This document shows positions 1 to 5,015 of a DNA stretch of 5,693 nucleotides, piece after piece; within the stretch, counting starts at the first letter, position 1; each line of letters starts with the position of its first letter. The translations under genes were made by a program, and so were the position numbers. The notes under the pieces are model-generated. The model saw only the letters and a program-made list of their open reading frames with translations. It was not told the origin of the DNA and made no database searches. This DNA is from Dehalococcoidia bacterium (GTDB taxonomy: Bacteria > Chloroflexota > Dehalococcoidia > Dehalococcoidales > Fen-1064), in contig JAUYDN010000229.1 in assembly GCA_030691775.1 (NCBI GenBank), forward strand, positions 1 through 5,693, written 5' to 3'.

Positions 1-102
1 GGGAATTGTGGGCGATTCGGTCATAGGAGCAACATCTGGTCCCACGCAGCTTGTCGTTAACAAAAGGAGAAGTGTCAGCGCCAGAAGCCTTGCCTTGAAC
101 AT
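1..102 (-). CDS. N-terminus of a putative lipoprotein (partial, runs off window)
   Basis: The first 34 codons of a gene that continues beyond position 1. The peptide begins MFKARLLALT and continues with a leucine-rich hydrophobic stretch to about residue 15. It then reads TTSC, with the candidate lipidated cysteine at residue 19, followed by a Pro/Thr/Ser-rich segment typical of the linker after a lipoprotein signal. The basic n-region (K3, R5), short h-region and cysteine match a signal peptidase II signal. Thr rather than Leu/Val/Ile at -3 is slightly off consensus. The ATG at 100-102 is supported by AGAGG at 111-115, eight bases upstream, and by a strong upstream promoter. The mature domain is outside the window, so function cannot be assigned. 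It is probably anchored in the cell envelope. Transcription is separate from the upstream cassette. Confidence 0.7.
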   Translation of the reverse strand, partial: MFKARLLALTLLLLLTTSCVGPDVAPMTESPTIP

Positions 103-110
103 TTCTTCGA

Positions 111-115
111 CCTCT
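111..115 (-). promoter_or_regulatory. RBS of the lipoprotein gene
   Basis: AGAGG on the minus strand lies eight bases before the ATG at 100-102. It decides the start of a gene visible only as a short 5' fragment. Confidence 0.6.
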
Positions 116-121
116 TATCCT

Positions 122-142
122 CGAGTGACGGTGTTTCACTCG
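122..142. promoter_or_regulatory. Inverted repeat over the predicted transcription start of the lipoprotein gene
   Basis: CGAGTGA (122-128) and TCACTCG (136-142) form a perfect 7-bp inverted repeat with a 7-base spacer. It starts one base downstream of the -10 box (144-149) and spans the expected transcription start near 137. It could be an operator where a repressor blocks initiation, or a 5'-terminal mRNA stem-loop. The sequence alone does not separate these. Confidence 0.45.
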
Positions 143-143
143 C

Positions 144-172
144 ATTATAGTGCTACTTCATCAGCAAGACAA
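144..172 (-). promoter_or_regulatory. Sigma70-type promoter of the lipoprotein gene
   Basis: On the minus strand, a -35 box TTGTCT (167-172, 4 of 6 consensus) is followed by a 17-base spacer and a perfect -10 box TATAAT (144-149). The predicted start is near 137, giving a leader of about 35 bases before the ATG at 102. Perfect -10, ideal spacing and a gene start with an RBS just downstream make this a good call. Confidence 0.7.
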
Positions 173-209
173 TATTGGCTTCGGCAAGAGGCCACACTCC
201 GAGCTTTTA

Positions 210-223
210 TGACCTCGGGGTCA
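210..223. repeat. 14-bp imperfect palindrome upstream of the lipoprotein promoter
   Basis: TGACC (210-214) and GGTCA (219-223) flank TCGG, giving a near-palindrome whose centre is about 45 bp upstream of the -35 box at 167-172. The overlapping pair CCGAG (199-203) / CTCGG (214-218) is a second possible stem. Position and symmetry suit a regulator-binding site, but no regulator gene is visible and this is only a candidate. Confidence 0.3.
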
Positions 224-308
224 CAAGTTGAGTAATTGTGCCCTCTTCAACAAAAGCCTAATTTCGAGTCTGGAAGAGTACTAAAAATGGCTTTTACTGT
301 ACAACTTG
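224..308. other. Gene-free segment with three complementary arm pairs (possible structured RNA)
   Basis: No coding potential is convincing between the lipoprotein promoter and the GNAT remnant. The segment holds CAAGTTG (224-230) complementary to CAACTTG (302-308), enclosing CTCTTC (243-248) / GAAGAG (273-278) and AAAAGCC (252-258) / GGCTTTT (289-295). The two inner pairs are interleaved, so they would form a pseudoknot rather than two separate hairpins. I see no promoter or terminator framing it, so a transcript is not established. Chance pairing in AT-rich DNA is the main alternative. Confidence 0.2.
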
Positions 309-318
309 GGTCGTAATA

Positions 319-367
319 AGTGTTACCGAAAATGGTATCGTTGCGTCAATAATAGTGTTACCCAAAA
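319..367. repeat. Pair of 14-bp direct repeats, possible insertion-element end
   Basis: AGTGTTACCGAAAA (319-332) and AGTGTTACCCAAAA (354-367) match at 13 of 14 positions, with starts 35 bp apart. Reiterated short direct repeats near an end are known for some insertion-sequence families, IS21-like elements for example. The repeats lie where the reading frame of the neighbouring GNAT fragment has already decayed. No transposase is encoded in the window, so at most this is a scar, a solo end or a non-autonomous element. They could also be protein-binding repeats. Confidence 0.35.
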
Positions 368-493
368 GAGGCAAAGTGACAAGACGCAGCATACTCGAAT
401 ACGCCGAGGCGGTGAGACGGCGCTGACATCGTCGATTTCCATCGGTCGGATTTCTACCTCGGGTTTTTGCTTCTCTTCTTCACCAGCAGTCAT
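323..493 (-). pseudogene. Remnant of a second GNAT acetyltransferase (N-terminal about 26 residues)
   Basis: A 56-codon frame starts with ATG at 491-493, 21 bases after the marC stop, with an AAAGGG Shine-Dalgarno-like site about 8 bases upstream. It opens MTAGEEEKQKPEVE and then IRPMEIDDVSAV, which closely resembles the first strand and helix of GNAT acetyltransferases (pattern I-R-P-x-x-x-x-D-x-x-x-V). After residue 26 the frame becomes Cys/Arg/Leu-rich and unlike any GNAT. In a neighbouring frame the next codons read HRLGVFEYA and then stop, which could be the displaced continuation. No acetyl-CoA motif follows. I infer a frameshifted and truncated sixth gene of the operon, possibly cut by the event that left the nearby direct repeats. 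A real 56-residue protein is less likely. Confidence 0.5.
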
Positions 494-514
494 GAGCTTT
501 GCCCTTTCTTAAAT

Positions 515-1114
515 TCACTGGACTGTTTTAATAACGCCCACCAGTTCCAGTCCGTGGATTACCATGTTCACGGCAATTGCCGCCAGTAGCAGGTTGAATA
601 CCTGGGATATTGCCTTCAATCCGCCCTTGCCGAGGAATACGGCAATCCGGTTGCCGAGTAGAAAGACAACCCAGGAGATGAGGAGATTTAGAGAAAGGGA
701 AAGCAGGATTACCGGGATATCGTAGTCGATTGCCAGAAGAAGAAGGGTGGTGATGGTCGCGGGTCCCACCACGAGCGGGGTGCCGATGGGCACAACGGCA
801 ATCATCTCCGACTTGTCCGCCTCGATGACTCTACCGGTCAACAGTTGCCTCAGGGAGAGAATCAGGAGAATAATGCCGCCGGCAACCGTCAGTGCTCCCA
901 CCGAGATGTTCATCAGGTTCAGGATGAACTGTCCGAAAAACAAAAAAATGAGGCCGACAGATGTGGCGGTGAGTATGGCAAAGTGAATCATGCGGTGGCG
1001 TTCCCGAGGGGTCATGCTCTCACTCAGCGAAAGCACGATCGGTAAGTTTCCAATGGCGTCCACCACGATGAAAAGAGGCACGAAGGTAAGGATAAAAGCC
1101 TGCGAAAAACTCAT
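515..1114 (-). CDS. MarC-family (UPF0056) integral membrane protein
   Basis: A protein of 199 residues, within the usual range of about 200-220 for this family. It shows the six hydrophobic segments expected: about 6-30, 42-62, 68-92, 105-130, 133-156 and 168-195. Family-like features are the FVPLFIVVDAIGNLP stretch near the N-terminus and VVPIGTPLVVGPATI (107-121), matching the conserved Pro/Gly-rich P-x-G-x-P-x-x-x-G-P-x-x-I element. MarC proteins sit in the cytoplasmic membrane and their substrate is unknown. The old link to multiple antibiotic resistance in E. coli was not upheld. The ATG at 1112-1114 follows the GNAT stop by 14 bases, with only a weak AGGCGG site, so co-transcription with the aminomutase cassette is likely. 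Its role there, if any, could be membrane transport of the product, but that is inference. Confidence 0.88.
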   Translation of the reverse strand: MSFSQAFILTFVPLFIVVDAIGNLPIVLSLSESMTPRERHRMIHFAILTATSVGLIFLFFGQFILNLMNISVGALTVAGGIILLILSLRQLLTGRVIEADKSEMIAVVPIGTPLVVGPATITTLLLLAIDYDIPVILLSLSLNLLISWVVFLLGNRIAVFLGKGGLKAISQVFNLLLAAIAVNMVIHGLELVGVIKTVQ

Positions 1115-1128
1115 CTATCGCCGCCTGT

Positions 1129-1611
1129 TTAACTGAGACGCTTTATCAGGATAAGTTTATCATCGCCAGGGGCGTAAAAATCCGGGATATGCGCCGCTTC
1201 TGTATATCCCCTGGAAGCATAGAACTGCCTGGTCTTATTATAGTTTGGCTTACCGGAAGTTTCAACCACCACCAGACGGCCGTGTTGCGCTTCGATATCA
1301 TTCTCGGCAACCGTCATCAGTTCTTTGCCGATACCTTTTCCCTGCTGACCGCTATCCACGGCAATCCAGTAGATATCCCAGGTACCTTTTGTCAGCGGTG
1401 TGTCCCCGTAGCAGACATAGCCGGCGACCTGCCCATGCTGTTCCGCTACAAGAATATGGTAACCGGACTCACGTGGGCTGGTCAAAAAGGCATCGATGAG
1501 TTCTTCCGCCACCACGACTTCATGGGGCAGGAATTCGGGCGTAGCGCGTAGAATCGCCATCACCGCTGGTTTGTCGGTTGGGCGCATAGGCTGGATTTCC
1601 GGTGTATTCAT
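1129..1611 (-). CDS. GNAT-family N-acetyltransferase
   Basis: A 160-residue single-domain acetyl-CoA-dependent N-acetyltransferase. The first strand and helix are IQPMRPTDKPAVMAIL (6-21). The strand before the cofactor loop is DIYWIAVDS (79-87). The acetyl-CoA pyrophosphate loop QQGKGIG (89-95) matches Q/R-x-x-G-x-G/A. The late NYNKTRQFYASRGY segment (123-136) carries the usual tyrosine (131) near the thiol. I chose the ATG at 1609-1611: GGAG lies 2 bases before it (tight), and it gives a complete domain. An in-frame TTG at 1627-1629 would add six residues but has no RBS. The start lies inside the preceding ATP-grasp gene, a 92-nt overlap in another frame, implying translational coupling. By context it may acetylate beta-lysine or the ligase product, comparable in role to AblB, but the substrate cannot be read from the sequence. 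Confidence 0.87.
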   Translation of the reverse strand: MNTPEIQPMRPTDKPAVMAILRATPEFLPHEVVVAEELIDAFLTSPRESGYHILVAEQHGQVAGYVCYGDTPLTKGTWDIYWIAVDSGQQGKGIGKELMTVAENDIEAQHGRLVVVETSGKPNYNKTRQFYASRGYTEAAHIPDFYAPGDDKLILIKRLS

Positions 1612-2608
1612 AGCTCCGTTCCAACGCAAGCTGGACGATTTTGTTGATGAACTCCGTGTAAGACATGCCCGTTGCCTCGGCGTGGCGGGCGGTACCGTTC
1701 CCGGGTGTTATATCGGGGTTAGGGTTAAGCTCGATGACGTAAAAACTACCTTTGCTATCCATACGCAGGTCGACGCGGGCATAGCCGCGGCACCCGAAGA
1801 GATTGAAAGTCTTGACAACAATCTGCGCCACCTGCCGTCTCTGCGCCGCAGTGAGATTGGCGGGGCAGACCGGCGTGGTGCCACGGAAGTAGACACTATC
1901 CTCTTCCCACTTGGCGGCAAAAGTCAGCAGGCGTGGCAGGTTATCCGGCAGGCTGTATACAATCTCCGAAATTGGGAGAACCACCGGGTTGATATTGCCC
2001 ATACCGGTGGAATTGAATTCCCGCCCATCGATGAACTCCTCCACGAGCGCATCGCCACCGTAGGCGGCACTAACCAGCTCCACCTGCTTTTTGAGTGCCT
2101 CAGCATCGGAGACGACGCTTGCTTCCGTAAGACCATGACTGGCATCTTCACTGCGCGGTTTGACGATGCACGGATAACTCAGGTTAAACTCATCGACGGT
2201 GGTTGGCGTGAGCACCTGATACCCGGATGTACGGATGCCGGCTGACTTCATCATCGCTTTTGCCTTCGCCTTGTCCAGCGCCGCTCTCAGCGTTGTGCTC
2301 GGACAGCCGGTGTAAGGGATGCCAAGCTCTTCCGCCGCTTCCGGTACCAGCATCTCCGTGACAGAAGAGTCTTCAAATCCCTCAAACAGATTGAAAATCA
2401 GTTTTGTTTCGAGTCGTGCGAGTGTGGGTTTGATGTCATCCCCTGGCGGTGATAGCGGGAGTAAAATGGCTTCATAACCGAGCTCGTTCAGGGCTTTTTC
2501 CACAGCGTGAACGCACTCTAGAACACCCAGAATGGCGATTGCCTCGCCCATCTGGCTATAGCGGGCGGTCTCTGGCTTGTTATATGCGATTGTTATCCGT
2601 GGACCCAT
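1520..2608 (-). CDS. D-Ala-D-Ala-ligase-like ATP-grasp enzyme, second copy (ligase B)
   Basis: A 362-residue ATP-grasp ligase, expected to activate a carboxylate as acyl phosphate with ATP and couple it to an amine. Visible features: NLFEGFEDSS (73-82) in the N-terminal domain; LGIPYTGCPS (95-104) and LDKAKAK (111-117), as in D-alanine ligases; ATP-binding IVKPRSEDASHGL (148-160) with K150; EEFIDGREF (190-198); and metal ligands D280, E293 and N295 in GYARVD and IELNPNPD. The loop that reads DYEAKY in classical Ddl appears here as TFAAKW (229-234), so the active-site tyrosine position seems changed and the substrate may not be D-Ala. The ATG at 2606-2608 overlaps ligase A by 16 nt and has GGAGAG 9 bases upstream. 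The last about 31 residues, after LALER (327-331), are read over the GNAT start in another frame and look like an added, low-constraint tail. Confidence 0.88.
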   Translation of the reverse strand: MGPRITIAYNKPETARYSQMGEAIAILGVLECVHAVEKALNELGYEAILLPLSPPGDDIKPTLARLETKLIFNLFEGFEDSSVTEMLVPEAAEELGIPYTGCPSTTLRAALDKAKAKAMMKSAGIRTSGYQVLTPTTVDEFNLSYPCIVKPRSEDASHGLTEASVVSDAEALKKQVELVSAAYGGDALVEEFIDGREFNSTGMGNINPVVLPISEIVYSLPDNLPRLLTFAAKWEEDSVYFRGTTPVCPANLTAAQRRQVAQIVVKTFNLFGCRGYARVDLRMDSKGSFYVIELNPNPDITPGNGTARHAEATGMSYTEFINKIVQLALERSYEYTGNPAYAPNRQTSGDGDSTRYARIPAP

Positions 2609-3597
2609 AGCGGATGTCTCTCCAGAGCGGCATTAAAGACGGCGGCAATGACTCCCTCATGAGTCCAGCCCAGCTTAAGCGCCATGATGACAAGGTCGCT
2701 ATAATCGCCCAGGCCGGGTAATGGGTTTATTTCCAGCATATATGGTATGCCGTCTTTGCTCACTCTAAAGTCAATCCGCGCGAAGTCACGGCACCCCAGT
2801 GTCTTGAAGGTTTTCAGACTATATTCTTCAATGAGTGCCTGTGTAGATTCCTTGAGAATTGACGGGGCTTCATAATCGACAAGGTTTCTCCAGTCCCGTT
2901 TTACTTCAACGGAATAGACAAACCGGTTTTTCTGTTTACGCGGCAGGATGCGCATCATACCCAGCACGCGTGGCGGGGTGTTACCGAGCATGCCAACGGT
3001 CACCTCATCCCCATCGATGAACTGCTCCACCATCACCGGCTGTCTGTAGACCGCCAGCATTTCACGCACAGTCTCATCAGCCTGCACAGCGCTATCCACC
3101 AGCGATTTACCATGCACGCCCTTGCTGGAGCCTTCGTAAACCGGCTTAACAATTGCCGGGAAATAGAACCCATTCCATGAGACTTCTTCAATCTCCTTCT
3201 CGTTGCTGATAACTCGCCACTCCGGGGTGCTCACGCCTTCCAGGGTAACGAGTTTTTTCGTCAAAGGTTTATCCAGGCAAATCGCCAGGGTTTCCGGGTC
3301 AGAACCGGTGTAGGGAATATCCAGCATTTCCAGGATGGATGGCACCTGCGCCTCGCGCGAGCGGTAAGTGCCTCGCCCCTCCGAAATGTTGAAGACAAAG
3401 TCTACCTTCTCCTGGAGTATGTTGCGGATAAACTCTTGCCCACCGCCCAGTGTCACTACGGTGTGCCCGGCGCCCTCGAGTGCCTTACGGATATACTCGA
3501 TGGTCGCCGGGGAATCGTATTCTTCCAGGGCGTCGTCCGGTGCGGTACTATCGACGCGTACCGTTTGCTTAAGGTCGTAAGCCAGACCGACCCGCAC
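2593..3597 (-). CDS. D-Ala-D-Ala-ligase-like ATP-grasp enzyme, first copy (ligase A)
   Basis: A 334-residue ATP-dependent carboxylate-amine ligase of the Ddl type, slightly longer than typical Ddl (about 300-360 across the family). In order: FNISEGRGTYRS (69-80); MLDIPYTGSD (91-100); LDKPLTKKL (108-116); the glycine-rich ATP loop VKPVYEGSSKGVHG (150-163) with K151; EQFIDGDEVT (191-200); the omega-loop element DYEA (241-244), which keeps the Ddl tyrosine; and metal ligands D276, E289 and N291 in FARIDF and LEINPLPG. It starts with GTG at 3595-3597, supported by AGGAG six bases upstream, inside the last codons of the aminomutase gene (29-nt overlap). Lying second in the cassette, it probably couples an amino acid to, or extends from, beta-lysine. 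A bona fide peptidoglycan Ddl is the alternative, but no cell-wall genes are nearby. Confidence 0.9.
   Translation of the reverse strand: MRVGLAYDLKQTVRVDSTAPDDALEEYDSPATIEYIRKALEGAGHTVVTLGGGQEFIRNILQEKVDFVFNISEGRGTYRSREAQVPSILEMLDIPYTGSDPETLAICLDKPLTKKLVTLEGVSTPEWRVISNEKEIEEVSWNGFYFPAIVKPVYEGSSKGVHGKSLVDSAVQADETVREMLAVYRQPVMVEQFIDGDEVTVGMLGNTPPRVLGMMRILPRKQKNRFVYSVEVKRDWRNLVDYEAPSILKESTQALIEEYSLKTFKTLGCRDFARIDFRVSKDGIPYMLEINPLPGLGDYSDLVIMALKLGWTHEGVIAAVFNAALERHPLWVHG
2618..2623 (-). promoter_or_regulatory. RBS of ligase B inside ligase A
   Basis: GGAGAG on the minus strand, nine bases before the ATG at 2606-2608, is embedded in the last codons of ligase A. It supports that start and coupled translation. 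Confidence 0.55.
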
Positions 3598-4900
3598 GTT
3601 GTACTCCTGCTTTTACTGGTACTTTCACCGGTACAGGAACCATTTCTGTTTCCGGGACATTCATTTCGAGTTGAATAGCGCCGGGATTCCGGTAACGGAA
3701 AAGGTGTCCTTTATAGTTACGGATAATCATCTCCGCACCCGTCCTCGCCAGCACGTAATCAGGCTGGAGGGGCACTTTGCCGCCGCCATCCGGCAGGTCG
3801 ATGACAAACGCCGGAATTGCCAGACCCGAGGTATGACCGCGTAAGCCTTCGATTATCTTAATACCGGTCTCCACGGGTGTGCGCAGGTGCTCAGTGCCCT
3901 GTACCTCATCGCATTGGAAGAGATAATACGGGCGCACCTTGATTTTCAGCAAGCCCTGGTTGAGCTTCAGTTGCGTTTCTACAGAGTCGTTGATGCCGCG
4001 CAGGAGCACGCACTGGTTGTTAACGGGCACGCCGGCACGCACCAGGCGGTCGACGGCTTTCGCCGCTTCCGGAGTAATCTCACGGTAATGGTTGAAATGA
4101 GTATTGAGCCAGATTGGACCGTAGTTAGAGAGCATATTGCATAGCTCTTCATCGATACGCTGAGGCAACACCACCGGGAACCGCGTGCCGATACGGATAA
4201 TTTCCACGTGCTCAATCTGCCGGATTCTGGAGAGAATGCTTTCCAGCCTACGCGTGGAGAGTGTGAGCGGGTCCCCGCCGGAGATGATAACATCCCTGAC
4301 ATGCCGGTTACGGCGGATGTAGTCCAGCATCGTCTCGATTTCACTTTCGGGGCGTACCCAGCCGCCATGGTGCCACTCACGCTTGCGGGTGCAGTGACGG
4401 CACAGCATCGGGCAGATGTCTGTCAGCACCATAAGGACGCGGTCGGGATAGCGGTGCACCAGACCCGGTACTACGGAATCACGTTTTTCCTCGAGCGGGT
4501 CTTCTGAACCAAGCGTGCCCATAGCAAGCTCGTCGAAACAGGGGATAGACTGTTTGCGGACCGGGTCGTGGGCGTCGTCAAGGTCAATCAGCGAAAGATA
4601 GTAAGGCGTAATGGCGAGTGGGTATTTGGCGGTGACCAGCTTGAGCTGTGCCTGTTCCTCAGCGGATAGCGGAATGAGACGTGCCAGTTCCTCGACAGTT
4701 GTTACCCTGTTCCGGAAATGCCATCTCCAGTCGTTCCAGTCTGAAGCTGAAACGTGAGTGAAGAGCGTATTGCTCTGCGAGGCAAAGCGTTTACCCGGAG
4801 GCTCTTCGTCCTTTGCCTCTAGTTTGGTTGTCTTGCTACTTGGAGGTTCTTCGTCTACCTCCGGGGCAATAGTGGTGACCATGGTTGCCGATGTAGCCAA
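3569..4900 (-). CDS. kamA: KamA-family lysine 2,3-aminomutase (radical SAM, PLP)
   Basis: A 443-residue radical-SAM/PLP aminomutase predicted to convert L-lysine to L-beta-lysine in the cytoplasm. The cluster-binding motif C-PML-C-RH-C is at C163, C167 and C170. SGGDPL (207-212) and RIGTR (236-240) fit the SAM-binding barrel. PDGGGK carries the PLP lysine K375. D331 (in QCD) and D368 (in VID) correspond to Asp293 and Asp330 of Clostridium subterminale LAM, which hold the lysine side-chain amine. Spacing C163-D331 (168), D331-D368 (37) and D368-K375 (7) equals that enzyme. Glutamate 2,3-aminomutase has Lys and Asn there. The C-terminal Cys zinc site of clostridial LAM is absent, replaced by a Val/Pro tail. 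Residues 1-45 are an acidic/Pro-rich extension with DEEPP twice (16-20, 31-35). The start is TTG at 4898-4900, chosen for AAAGGAG nine bases upstream. It is too long, and lacks the context, for EpmB. Confidence 0.93.
   Translation of the reverse strand: MATSATMVTTIAPEVDEEPPSSKTTKLEAKDEEPPGKRFASQSNTLFTHVSASDWNDWRWHFRNRVTTVEELARLIPLSAEEQAQLKLVTAKYPLAITPYYLSLIDLDDAHDPVRKQSIPCFDELAMGTLGSEDPLEEKRDSVVPGLVHRYPDRVLMVLTDICPMLCRHCTRKREWHHGGWVRPESEIETMLDYIRRNRHVRDVIISGGDPLTLSTRRLESILSRIRQIEHVEIIRIGTRFPVVLPQRIDEELCNMLSNYGPIWLNTHFNHYREITPEAAKAVDRLVRAGVPVNNQCVLLRGINDSVETQLKLNQGLLKIKVRPYYLFQCDEVQGTEHLRTPVETGIKIIEGLRGHTSGLAIPAFVIDLPDGGGKVPLQPDYVLARTGAEMIIRNYKGHLFRYRNPGAIQLEMNVPETEMVPVPVKVPVKAGVQRAGRSGLRP
3604..3608 (-). 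promoter_or_regulatory. RBS of ligase A inside kamA
   Basis: AGGAG on the minus strand, six bases upstream of the GTG at 3595-3597. It lies within the last codons of kamA and selects the GTG start. Confidence 0.65.
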
Positions 4901-4909
4901 TTTAGATTA

Positions 4910-4916
4910 CTCCTTT
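4910..4916 (-). promoter_or_regulatory. RBS of kamA, selecting a TTG start
   Basis: AAAGGAG on the minus strand ends nine bases before TTG at 4898-4900. The first in-frame ATG (codon 7) would be 27 bases away from it, so TTG is the better start. Confidence 0.7.
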
Positions 4917-4942
4917 CCTTTGTCTCAAGTCTAAGTTTTTAA

Positions 4943-4958
4943 CGATAAATGTTTATCG
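4943..4958. promoter_or_regulatory. Candidate operator palindrome in the kamA leader
   Basis: CGATAAA (4943-4949) and TTTATCG (4952-4958) form a perfect 7-bp inverted repeat around TG. It lies about 25-40 bases downstream of the predicted transcription start and 27 bases upstream of the RBS. The two-base centre favours a dimeric DNA-binding protein site over an RNA hairpin. No run of U follows in the kamA direction, so it is not a terminator. The regulator is not in the window. Confidence 0.5.
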
Positions 4959-4987
4959 GCAGACTCGATATTTATGCTCTTAGTTGT

Positions 4988-5015
4988 ATATTACAAAATT
5001 TCTGCAGGTTGTCAA
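4988..5015 (-). promoter_or_regulatory. Sigma70-type promoter of the kamA cassette
   Basis: On the minus strand, a perfect -35 box TTGACA (5010-5015) is separated by 16 bases from TAATAT (4988-4993, 4 of 6 consensus). The predicted start is near 4981, giving a leader of about 80 nt before kamA. That is too short for a lysine riboswitch, and no such fold is visible. The surrounding DNA is AT-rich compared with the genes. Confidence 0.6.

Noticed and set aside
8..235. 75-codon plus-strand frame
   Set aside because: It lies antisense to the lipoprotein start, its promoter and its stem-loop. I see no supporting RBS and the composition is not protein-like.
306..512. 68-codon plus-strand frame
   Set aside because: It is antisense to the GNAT remnant and spans the direct repeats. 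It shows no RBS and no recognisable motif.
1496..2245. 249-codon plus-strand frame
   Set aside because: It is long but lies antisense across ligase B and the GNAT start, where the motif-bearing minus-strand protein is certain. No family features were seen, so it is best explained by codon bias of the true gene.
2593..3597. Housekeeping peptidoglycan D-Ala-D-Ala ligase
   Set aside because: Two divergent Ddl-like genes translationally coupled to kamA and a GNAT, with no mur or fts genes, argue against a cell-wall role, although it cannot be fully excluded.
3979..4380. 133-codon minus-strand frame inside kamA
   Set aside because: It is a frame shadow of the radical-SAM core, rich in Ser/Arg/Cys and without motifs.
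3569..4900. EpmB, the aminomutase that serves EF-P modification
   Set aside because: The protein is about 100 residues longer than EpmB, there is no EpmA or EF-P gene nearby, and the match in spacing is to free-lysine LAM.
4901..4987. Lysine riboswitch in the kamA leader
   Set aside because: The leader is only about 80 nt, much shorter than a lysine riboswitch, and has no multi-helix junction or terminator/anti-terminator pair.
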